Assembly: GCF_013449375.1 (NCBI RefSeq)
Contig: NZ_JACDRR010000004.1
Coordinates: 1-64,000, forward strand
Reading direction: 5' to 3'
DNA length: 64,000 nt
Source of the DNA: Pectobacterium sp. CFBP8739
GTDB lineage: Bacteria > Pseudomonadota > Gammaproteobacteria > Enterobacterales > Enterobacteriaceae
The notes beneath the pieces were generated by a model that was not told the DNA's origin, did no database searches, and worked only from the letters and a program-made list of their open reading frames with translations. The position numbers and the translations under genes were made by a program. Shown piece by piece: positions 51,401 through 58,752 of this stretch; the first letter of the stretch is position 1, and each line of letters starts with the position of its first letter.

Positions 51401-53701
51401 TTAGCGTCCATACATGCGATCGCGTTTGATTCGATTATATGGATTATTTTCACCCTGCGCTTTGTAAGGCAGTTCAAAAAGTGGATGCTTCCATATGATT
51501 TCCAGTAAAAGGCCAATTGGTGAGAGTTTATTGCCTTTTATATTTTTATAGTGTGATATTGTAGACATGTCTTTCACTTTTTTTTCCACTTCTAACGTCA
51601 AAATCCCATCAATATTATTTTTTAGATTTTTATTTTTTGACAAAAAATCCTTTCTGTTCCTTATGTCTATGGATGGTGCCATTGTTGCGACATCCGGCAT
51701 CATGATCTTTTCTGTTTTTAAACAGCATAGAAGAGCGTTCATGAATATATACTCGAAACGAATGGTGATATCAGTGAAACGTTCTCTTAGAATATTAAAA
51801 TTATGGTCAGCCTTCATTCTGTGAAGTTGTGAAAATACATTGTAAAATACTTCGCTGAGTAGAGGCATTAGATTTTTGTTATTAAATAAATGTAGTGCTG
51901 ATTTATTATCTTCAATCCATTCAATTATTTTTTCTATGAATTCATTGTCACTATCTCCTTTTTCATGAGATGCCAATTCCATCCCAATTCCGTCAATGTC
52001 GAAAACCATATAAGAATAGAAGTGCAAGCGTTTTAGTATGCCATTGAATAGTTCTTGGTAATTACTGTGGCTAAGATTCCCTGTTACGGATAGTATAGAC
52101 CAAAATAGAATTTCAAATGCCCTTCCGAAAAGAACGTTATGACGTTTGTTATCATCACTGTAACTATAAATCAGTGCTAATTTCTTGGTATTAGGGCTAG
52201 TTTGTGGAATGATTTCACTGTTCTCTGTTTCAAAGTAGAATTTCTTAAATTCTATCGGTGGCATCTCCCATAGTGTATTGATGGATCTTATGTTTTTTTT
52301 GGCTATGTTACTTGCAGAATCAGTGGCGTTTTCACTGCCACTGACTTTAGCGCGACATCGGTTTTGAATATGAGAATAATTACTCTCACCCCAGCTATAC
52401 ATCGTGCTTTGTATAAAGGGGTTAAAAGATATTAAATTGTGTAGAGAAAATGTTTTTTTATTACTGTCAATAATATCAAGATAGGATATTACATCCGCAA
52501 GTGCCTGGCCTTGCCGCTTTATCTCCGCTAGCCCCTTAAATTTCTGCCATAAGTCTCTTCTGGGGTTATTCTGATCTTCTAAATCACGAGGATGAAAAAG
52601 CCTGACGCGTTGCACCAACTCACGTGCGTTCCCAGGTTCCAGCCACTCTGTTTTACTAGACACCTTGTCTTCTCTATATTCAGCATCATGGCAAAAAGCA
52701 TAAAATAAAGAAATAAATTTGTCGTGATAGATATTATAATCTTGCTGTTTGTTACTATCATTAATACCATATTTTATGGATAAATTAGGTAATAGCTGAA
52801 TGATAGGCTGAAGTGGTAGTCTGTTATGAATTGGGAAAATTTTTGTCAAATAGGCATCCGATAGATTTTTTGCTGCTATCTTTCCTTGGTCAAAGTTACT
52901 GGAATTTTTATTTTTTGCTAAAATCCCTTCAAACTCCATCGTCGTGGTATGTTGGTAAAGATCATCATCACCGCTCACGATGGGTAATATTAACGGGCAG
53001 GAAAGTAAGCAGCGGATATTATCTAGTGTGCCAAATGCTTTATCGATCTTCATATCAAGATCATCGATGGGTAGCACCAAAGCATCACAGTTAAGGATAT
53101 CTACACTGGTTATTAAAAAATGATGAAAATACCGTTCAAGGTGTATACCTGAACGATATTTTTGAATCCGATCGATTCCGCGAATATCTTCAAAGTCAGC
53201 TCTGTTCCCTAACGCATTGGTTAGGTTTTTTAATGCTTTTAAGAACTTATCTTGATAGCATTCTTTGTTGTCTGTATTTTTTAATTTCTGCTCCACGGCG
53301 GCATAAATGGATGCAATAACTACCTCGGAGAAATTATCATCAATATGCAACAATGTTGGATCAATCGTATCTATGAAATATAATTCAGGTGAATCAGAGT
53401 GATGTTTATTTTGTTCCTTCCATATGGTTTCAATATTACGTAAGAAAATTGTTTTCCCCGCTCCACGAGTGCCATTGATAAAAACCGCATGATGGTAACA
53501 GCTTAATTTCTCTTTTTTATCTTCGCTATCTTTTATATTTTTTTTATATCCCTTAGCTGTCAGCCCCATTGTTCTTAGCATATCGACTAATCTGGCACTG
53601 GCTGCCTGTTGCCATAAGCCACTTTGTTCTGCCATAGAATTTTCTGAAACAAAGTCACTGTCATATTCTGTCAAATCAAGGTCGAAAATTATTTTTTCCA
53701 T
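51401..53701 (-). CDS. rdrA: RADAR ATPase RdrA
   Basis: The 766-residue protein has a P-loop NTPase module: Walker A GTRGAGKT at residues 77-84 (HHAVFINGTRGAGKTIFLRN) and Walker B LVLPIDDLDM at 208-217, followed by a long, mostly helical region without recognised domains. No membrane segment. An ATPase gene placed 2 bp before an RdrB-type deaminase defines RADAR, in which RdrA binds and drives RdrB activity on phage infection. Identity rests mainly on this pairing because RdrA sequences are diverse. The gene is AT-rich, and its start lies in a 375-bp divergent region shared with the peptide cassette. Confidence 0.85.
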   Translation of the reverse strand: MEKIIFDLDLTEYDSDFVSENSMAEQSGLWQQAASARLVDMLRTMGLTAKGYKKNIKDSEDKKEKLSCYHHAVFINGTRGAGKTIFLRNIETIWKEQNKHHSDSPELYFIDTIDPTLLHIDDNFSEVVIASIYAAVEQKLKNTDNKECYQDKFLKALKNLTNALGNRADFEDIRGIDRIQKYRSGIHLERYFHHFLITSVDILNCDALVLPIDDLDMKIDKAFGTLDNIRCLLSCPLILPIVSGDDDLYQHTTTMEFEGILAKNKNSSNFDQGKIAAKNLSDAYLTKIFPIHNRLPLQPIIQLLPNLSIKYGINDSNKQQDYNIYHDKFISLFYAFCHDAEYREDKVSSKTEWLEPGNARELVQRVRLFHPRDLEDQNNPRRDLWQKFKGLAEIKRQGQALADVISYLDIIDSNKKTFSLHNLISFNPFIQSTMYSWGESNYSHIQNRCRAKVSGSENATDSASNIAKKNIRSINTLWEMPPIEFKKFYFETENSEIIPQTSPNTKKLALIYSYSDDNKRHNVLFGRAFEILFWSILSVTGNLSHSNYQELFNGILKRLHFYSYMVFDIDGIGMELASHEKGDSDNEFIEKIIEWIEDNKSALHLFNNKNLMPLLSEVFYNVFSQLHRMKADHNFNILRERFTDITIRFEYIFMNALLCCLKTEKIMMPDVATMAPSIDIRNRKDFLSKNKNLKNNIDGILTLEVEKKVKDMSTISHYKNIKGNKLSPIGLLLEIIWKHPLFELPYKAQGENNPYNRIKRDRMYGR

Positions 53702-54076
53702 AAGTATTTTATCTATAATAATTAGCTTTAAAATAATAAACTGAAGCGCTAGGGTAAAGCACGCAGGGCATAGAGAAAAATAACATAAAAAAAGAAGGGG
53801 GAAAATTTAAATTGCTCTTATTAAAAGGGCTCTTTGTGATTGATTAAATGATTAACAAGCAAACAAATATCCTGGTAATAGTTTTACTATTATATCATAA
53901 TGGCGTTTCTTATAAGCATTTAATCAATGCCCCCAATATGCTAGCATTTTACCGATCGTCGCTTCATGCTTCTATCATCATCTTCGGGCTGAGGTTTTTT
54001 CTTTTTATCGAACGTCCGTTTCTGTTAAAGAATAGACCTGAATTATGTAACTGATTTATATATAGAAGGTTTCATC
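53702..54076. promoter_or_regulatory. Divergent control region between rdrA and the peptide cassette
   Basis: The 375 bp are AT-rich and must hold the promoters of both island units. A 68-codon frame at 53848-54054 has no ribosome binding site or family signature. AGAAGG at 54064-54069 serves the peptide gene. No clear operator palindrome was recognised. Confidence 0.5.
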
Positions 54077-54271
54077 ATGGAATGTTTAGATTTGTCATTT
54101 GAGGTTGTTAGCAACACCAATGCGACGGCACAGTATACCGGTGGTTGTTCCGGTGAACGCAGCGATTGCTGTACGCGTGTTTGCACTCGTGCAGGCAATG
54201 ATGACCCAAACTCTGGTCTTGATGCCTGGGAGAAGTACCTTGAGGTGAATGCTGGTGTGCTTCAGTATTAA
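54077..54271 (+). CDS. Putative RiPP-like precursor peptide
   Basis: A 64-residue peptide starts with AGAAGG 7 bp upstream of ATG. The N-terminal part is leader-like and hydrophobic-acidic (MECLDLSFEVVSN), then YTGG at residues 20-23 gives a Gly-Gly motif, followed by a Cys-rich core with Cys24, Cys31, Cys32 and Cys36 (spacing C-X6-CC-X3-C) and an acidic tail ending VNAGVLQY. The LDLSF leader faintly recalls FxLD-type leaders of other modified peptides. It precedes two E1-like enzymes with RRE-like N-termini, so it is best read as their substrate. The modification is unknown, and I do not recognise the family. Confidence 0.7.
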   Translation: MECLDLSFEVVSNTNATAQYTGGCSGERSDCCTRVCTRAGNDDPNSGLDAWEKYLEVNAGVLQY

Positions 54272-54283
54272 TCTTTAGCTTGG

Positions 54284-54310
54284 AATCGCCCTTAATGGGC
54301 GATTTTATTA
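54284..54310 (+). terminator. Hairpin between the peptide gene and the enzyme genes
   Basis: AATCGCCC and GGGCGATT form a perfect 8-bp stem over TTAAT, followed by TTATTA. It lies 12 bp after the peptide stop and 16 bp before the E1 gene. A leaky terminator or stabilising hairpin here would give more peptide mRNA than enzyme mRNA, as in many bacteriocin operons. Confidence 0.65.
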
Positions 54311-54320
54311 GGAATAAAGG

Positions 54321-55448
54321 ATGAACAATAAGAAATATAAAATAAAAGAGACAGTTGATATTTTTATATCAGAGAATGAGCTAGAAGATACTATTCTATT
54401 AACGTTCCATATTATGACCACGCGTGATAGATTAGAAATTAAAACGAATAAGAATGTTGCGATTTTTATTGCCAGCCTTGACGGAGAAAAAACCATTGAT
54501 GATATCGTCCATTCTATGGGCAATATTCGGCTCGATGAAGTATCTAAATTAATGGAGTTTCTTTTAAATCAGCATTTGGTTTTCGATGTGGAAAATAAAA
54601 TAAATGATGATTTGCGTTTCTCCAGGCAAATTACATTTTGGGATGATTTCGTTCTGGATCGCCCAGGGGAAGAAACACAATCTATCTTAGAAAGTAAAAA
54701 AATTGTTCTATTTGGCTGTGGTGCCGTGGGCGCTAAGATTATCGAAATCCTTGTTCGCGCCGGCATTAGTACTGTCACTTTGATAGATTATAAAATCGTC
54801 TCTTCATCGAATTCAGTAAGGCATTGTTATTATAGTAGTGAGTATATTGGAAAGCCTAAGGTAGAGGCGCTTTCTGAATTTTTAACCAAGATTAATAAAA
54901 ATATTAAAATTCATACAAGCTTTGAGAAACTTGTACCCAACAGTGATTTATCAACCTTAATTCCTGACGATGCTGATTTAATTATCAATACGTGTGATGA
55001 ACCTTATATAGGGCATACTTCATTGAAATTGGGACGATATGCTCAATCAAAAAATATACCATTTTATGTTGCTGGTGGATTTGATGCCCATCTGATGAGC
55101 TCGGGAGAGTTAATTTTTCCACCGAGAACGCCCTGTATTGACTGTGCCCAGAGCACTTTTTCAAAGGCATTAAAAGGGTGGAAGCCAGTCTACAGTATGG
55201 TAGAGAGCCAGCCTTCGGCTTCGTTAACGGCAGTGCAGAATAATCACTATATTCCTGGTGGTCCAGGGGGGTTGGCAATGATGAGCGGTTTTTCCGCTAA
55301 TCTATGCTGTATGCAGTTGTTGCACTTTCTTTTAGATGACTCTGCATTTTCTTACAATAATCATCGCCATGAATATCTTCCAAACAGCGGTCTGATGACT
55401 CAATTCGAATTGGTAAAGCAAGATGGATGCAAAATCTGTAATGGGTAA
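54321..55448 (+). CDS. ThiF/E1-like adenylating enzyme with RRE-like N-terminus
   Basis: The 375-residue protein has an N-terminal winged-helix-like segment (about residues 40-92: VAIFIASLDGEKTIDDIVHSMG...) resembling PqqD/RRE leader-binding domains. A ThiF/MoeB/E1 domain follows: nucleotide loop FGCGAVGAK (131-139), TLIDYKIV with Asp156, SSSNSVRH with Asn164 and Arg167, and paired zinc motifs C272-x2-C275 and C370-x2-C373. Such enzymes adenylate a carboxyl group, as MccB and PaaA do on small peptides. It overlaps the next gene by 26 bp. No YcaO partner is present, unlike azoline pathways. Confidence 0.85.
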   Translation: MNNKKYKIKETVDIFISENELEDTILLTFHIMTTRDRLEIKTNKNVAIFIASLDGEKTIDDIVHSMGNIRLDEVSKLMEFLLNQHLVFDVENKINDDLRFSRQITFWDDFVLDRPGEETQSILESKKIVLFGCGAVGAKIIEILVRAGISTVTLIDYKIVSSSNSVRHCYYSSEYIGKPKVEALSEFLTKINKNIKIHTSFEKLVPNSDLSTLIPDDADLIINTCDEPYIGHTSLKLGRYAQSKNIPFYVAGGFDAHLMSSGELIFPPRTPCIDCAQSTFSKALKGWKPVYSMVESQPSASLTAVQNNHYIPGGPGGLAMMSGFSANLCCMQLLHFLLDDSAFSYNNHRHEYLPNSGLMTQFELVKQDGCKICNG

Positions 55449-58400
55449 TTTTAGATTGCGCCAAAGTGTCGGTATTGTTGTTCAAGACGACATGGTAGAG
55501 TTTTTCAAATCTAATGTTAGAGAAAGTGTAAAAATAAAGATTAAATTCCCTAACTTTATTTCTCTTTTACAAATGTTTGATGGAAAAACATCATTAGAAT
55601 CAATAGTAGAACAATTTCCTGGTTTGAGTTTTGAACAGCTCGATAATATTGCTACTTTTTTAAATATAAATAACGTCCTGATTCGTCAGGACTGTGTATA
55701 TCCTGATGAGATTACGGATAATAAATATAGACTGATTAATACATTTGAAGATTACTGTCATACAACCAGTGAAGTGCTTTCCTGTATTAATCGAATTAAA
55801 TCCTCAAAGGTTATGATTGTTGGTGTTGGCGCCGTCGGGAGCAATGTGGCAACCTATCTCGCGCATTGTGACGTAGGAAAACTGCTTTTTGTTGATCATG
55901 ACGATGTTGATCTCAGTAATTTACATCGTCAATATTTTTTTGAGAATGATATTGGAGTAAAAAAAAGTGAAGCCTTATGTGAAAGTTTAAAAAACATTTC
56001 ACCGAGCATTAACATTGAAACGATTTCTGATGCGATTGATGATTGCTTCTTTCAACGAAATGTATTGCCTTCAGATATAGATCTAATCATTAATTGTGCC
56101 GATGAACCTAACGTTGATTATACTAGCAAAATAATTTCCTCTTATTGCATGCTTCATCGTATACCACATATCGTCGGCGGTGGATATAACTTGCATCAAA
56201 CTCTGATTGGCCAGACCATTATCCCATTCGAAACATCATGTTTTAATTGCTTTACTATTTATTTAGATAAGATAAATAATAAGGATCTTGCTAACGTCAA
56301 GAAATTGCATCGAACAAAGCGTAAACTGGGGTCGTATTCTCCGTTATCGAGTATGGCGGCCAGTCTTGCGAGTCTGGATGCTATAAAGTTACTTAGTGGA
56401 AAGAAAGAATATTTACAACAGGCAAGTAAAAGAGTTGAGTTTAACCTCAGGACGCTGTCTTTTAACGTTCAGGATGTTCCCCGCGATCCACAATGTGTGT
56501 GCTGTGGAGGTAAGAATGAGGAAGTGGCTTTCGAAGGCATAGAAAAACATAATCTGGAAAATATAAATGAGGAAATGACTTTTGAAGGTATAGAAACACA
56601 CAACCTGAAAAATATAAGTGTTAAGATACCAGTAAATAAAATAACGGTTATTTATGGTCGTTCAGGCGCGGGGAAAAGTTCTTTAGCATTCTCATCCATT
56701 TATCAATTATGCAAAGATGAGTTTGATGCTATAGAGAATGGTTATTTAAATGAGGGTGATTATAAGATCACTCACTATGACGGGTTAAAGCCTGCGGTTG
56801 CGTTGCCGCAGCGAAATACGAATAACAATCCTCGTTCAACAATATATTCATATTTAAATATTCCACAAGCATTGTCATCTTTAAAAATTAAGAGTAATTC
56901 ATCGATACCTGATTATCATCAGTTAAAATTGAATAAGTATGAAAATGCGTGTCCACATTGTCTTGGGCGTGGTGATGTCGTTCAAGTTGATGAGGGGGAA
57001 TTAATAAATGAACATTGTAGATTAGATGAAAAGCCTTTTTTATGTTGGCGAAGTGGAGAGTTGTCTGATTATTACAATCAACTTTTTTTAGCCTATTGTC
57101 AGAAAAATAACATTAACATAGCGAGTAATTTCTCATCACTTTCTCAAGAAGAAAAATGTATTATTCTATATGGGGAAAGTGACGAAAAAATAACATTCAA
57201 ATTTAAACATAAAGGGAAAGTAAAACAGAGAAGAGCTTGTTATAAGGGGGTTATGCTATATGCTAACAATAACATAGGACGAAACCAATCAACCTCTCAA
57301 TATGGAAAGGAAACTACATGTCCTTCCTGTAATGGTAGTCGGATAAATCCAACGTTATCACGACAGGATGTGATTGGATTGAGTTTTGAAGAGTTTTTAT
57401 TATTACCAATATCAGCATTATGTACTGTACTTGAAAATGAATTTAGTGAGTCAACATTATTTAGGGTTTTATCTTCAATTAACAGTGTTGGATTAGGGTA
57501 TTTGAATTTATCACGATCAATTCCTAGCCTTTCAGGTGGTGAATTGCAAAAACTCATGTTTAGTCGGTTACTGACCTCAAATACAACGGGTGTACTTGTT
57601 GTTATTGATGAAATATCATCTCAGATTAATCCATTGGATTACCCTGATATTTTATCAAAAATACGTAAAATAGCAGAGAAAAATACAGTAGTCTTAGTAG
57701 AACATAGTCAGTATTTTATTGACCATGCAGATAAAAATATTCACATTGGTAAGTTCGCAGGTTCTGCGGGTGGTGAAATATGTGAATATGAAGAAATCCA
57801 ACCATTAAAAAATAGGCATGACAGGAATAAGATTTCTGACTTCCATCATTTTGAAACACTTAATAAAAATAATGTTATTAATCAACGTGTAAAATTTCCT
57901 AAAGGAGGCGTTACTATTTTCTCTGGTGTTTCAGGGTCAGGGAAATCCTCTTTGGCGAAAGCGATTTGTGACGTGACTGAATCAACTTATATTAGTCAAA
58001 AACTCCCCACCTATACCGGTCGTTCTTCAGTGGCATCTATAACTGAATTAAATAAATCTATTGCTAGCTATTTTGTACAAAAAATAAAAGAAAAGTATGG
58101 AAAGGATGTAAAGGATGTTTTTTTTCTCCCTAGCATAGATAAAAGTGGACATGGAGGCAGATGTAAGGTTTGCGAAGGCAAAGGTGTTATAAAATATGAA
58201 AGAGGGTTTGAAAAAGACATCTATATTACCTGTCATGAATGTAATGGAATGCTTTTTGACGCGCACTTGGATGAAGTAAACATAGATGTCAATGGTATGA
58301 ATATCATAGAGGTCTATAATACTGAATTGAAGGATCTCCTTAACTATTTTAACGATCCAAAGATTGATCACATACTTGTGACGCTCGACACCTTAGGGTT

Positions 58401-58713
58401 ATCTCATTTAAAACTGAATAGAAAAACGCAATCACTCTCTGGGGGCGAGATGCGTAGAATAAAGCTGTGTGAGATGTTATCGAGAAAAAGGAAAAGTAAT
58501 AAATTACTCTTTATCGATGAGCCCGCAGCTGGCCTTGATCCTGAGACCGCGTCGAAAGTTTTGAGTTTTATCTACCAAAAAGCTTCGTTATTTGGTGCAA
58601 TCGTCGTGATCGAACATCGTCCTGAGGCGGAAGATTATGCTGATTTTAAGGTCTCTATTGGTCCAGGTTCCGGTGAACAAGGTGGACAAATCCTGGCTCA
58701 GGAAAAAATTTAA
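55423..58713 (+). CDS. E1/ThiF-UvrA fusion protein
   Basis: The 1096-residue protein joins two complete enzymes. Residues about 25-90 are RRE-like; 125-362 form a second ThiF/E1 domain with VGVGAVGSN (133-141), VDHDDVDLSNLHRQ with Asp158, Arg169 and Gln170, and zinc motifs C273-x2-C276 and C358/C360/C361. From about 385 a UvrA-like tandem ABC protein follows: first Walker A GRSGAGKS (412-419), zinc Cys pairs 510/513 and 633/636, signature LSGGE (703-707), Walker B VLVVIDE; second Walker A GVSGSGKS (835-842), Cys pairs 914/917 and 937/940, LSGGE (1005-1009), LLFIDEP (1028-1034). UvrA paralogues of this size can give drug self-resistance. ATG 55423 overlaps the previous gene; ATG 55441 is an alternative. 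Confidence 0.85.
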   Translation: MDAKSVMGNFRLRQSVGIVVQDDMVEFFKSNVRESVKIKIKFPNFISLLQMFDGKTSLESIVEQFPGLSFEQLDNIATFLNINNVLIRQDCVYPDEITDNKYRLINTFEDYCHTTSEVLSCINRIKSSKVMIVGVGAVGSNVATYLAHCDVGKLLFVDHDDVDLSNLHRQYFFENDIGVKKSEALCESLKNISPSINIETISDAIDDCFFQRNVLPSDIDLIINCADEPNVDYTSKIISSYCMLHRIPHIVGGGYNLHQTLIGQTIIPFETSCFNCFTIYLDKINNKDLANVKKLHRTKRKLGSYSPLSSMAASLASLDAIKLLSGKKEYLQQASKRVEFNLRTLSFNVQDVPRDPQCVCCGGKNEEVAFEGIEKHNLENINEEMTFEGIETHNLKNISVKIPVNKITVIYGRSGAGKSSLAFSSIYQLCKDEFDAIENGYLNEGDYKITHYDGLKPAVALPQRNTNNNPRSTIYSYLNIPQALSSLKIKSNSSIPDYHQLKLNKYENACPHCLGRGDVVQVDEGELINEHCRLDEKPFLCWRSGELSDYYNQLFLAYCQKNNINIASNFSSLSQEEKCIILYGESDEKITFKFKHKGKVKQRRACYKGVMLYANNNIGRNQSTSQYGKETTCPSCNGSRINPTLSRQDVIGLSFEEFLLLPISALCTVLENEFSESTLFRVLSSINSVGLGYLNLSRSIPSLSGGELQKLMFSRLLTSNTTGVLVVIDEISSQINPLDYPDILSKIRKIAEKNTVVLVEHSQYFIDHADKNIHIGKFAGSAGGEICEYEEIQPLKNRHDRNKISDFHHFETLNKNNVINQRVKFPKGGVTIFSGVSGSGKSSLAKAICDVTESTYISQKLPTYTGRSSVASITELNKSIASYFVQKIKEKYGKDVKDVFFLPSIDKSGHGGRCKVCEGKGVIKYERGFEKDIYITCHECNGMLFDAHLDEVNIDVNGMNIIEVYNTELKDLLNYFNDPKIDHILVTLDTLGLSHLKLNRKTQSLSGGEMRRIKLCEMLSRKRKSNKLLFIDEPAAGLDPETASKVLSFIYQKASLFGAIVVIEHRPEAEDYADFKVSIGPGSGEQGGQILAQEKI
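56518..56619 (+). repeat. In-frame 17-codon tandem duplication at the E1-UvrA junction
   Basis: Two 51-bp units (56518-56568 and 56569-56619) encode EEVAFEGIEKHNLENIN and EEMTFEGIETHNLKNIS. The second resembles the usual start of UvrA before Walker A (HNLKNI). The repeat lies exactly at the domain join, which suggests it formed during fusion or lengthens the linker. Confidence 0.85.
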
Positions 58714-58716
58714 GTA

Positions 58717-58752
58717 TTACGGCGACTGGCGGAAGGTTAGATTATCGAGGTT
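58717..58752. repeat. Right boundary repeat of the island (3' end of the GntR gene)
   Basis: This 36-bp segment is the last 12 codons of the GntR-family gene on the minus strand, ending NLDNLTFRQSP and TAA. It matches 48750-48785 at 34 of 36 positions and marks the right edge of the island. Confidence 0.88.

Larger units (their letters stand above)
48786..58716. mobile_element. Genomic island carrying RADAR and an E1/UvrA peptide cassette
   Basis: The 9,931 bp between two copies of the GntR gene 3' end hold exactly five genes: rdrA and rdrB on the minus strand, and a small peptide, an E1-like enzyme and an E1-UvrA fusion on the plus strand. The rdrB stop is 39 bp from the left repeat and the fusion gene stop 3 bp from the right repeat, so the boundaries are tight. 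The rdrA and plus-strand genes are much more AT-rich than the flanking chromosome. No integrase, transposase or tRNA is seen. Upstream and downstream genes (dehydratase, GntR regulator) belong together functionally, which supports insertion between them. Confidence 0.85.

Noticed and set aside
53848-54054. 68-codon plus-strand frame before the peptide gene
   Set aside because: No ribosome binding site, hydrophobic low-complexity translation typical of AT-rich noncoding DNA, and position in a needed promoter region. Kept as unassigned.
54321-58713. Interpretation as a molybdopterin or thiamine biosynthesis locus because of ThiF/MoeB domains
   Set aside because: No ThiS/MoaD-type small sulfur carrier ending in GG, no partner genes, RRE-like N-termini and UvrA fusion argue against it. 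The small peptide has an internal GG but ends in QY.
55423-58713. Interpretation of the fusion as the housekeeping UvrA
   Set aside because: The ABC part is shorter and divergent, lacks a full UvrB-binding region pattern I can recognise, and is fused to an E1 domain within a mobile island.
54077-58713. Interpretation as a YcaO-dependent azoline (TOMM) cluster
   Set aside because: No YcaO protein is encoded in the island, although the E1 domains resemble the ocin-ThiF partners of such clusters.
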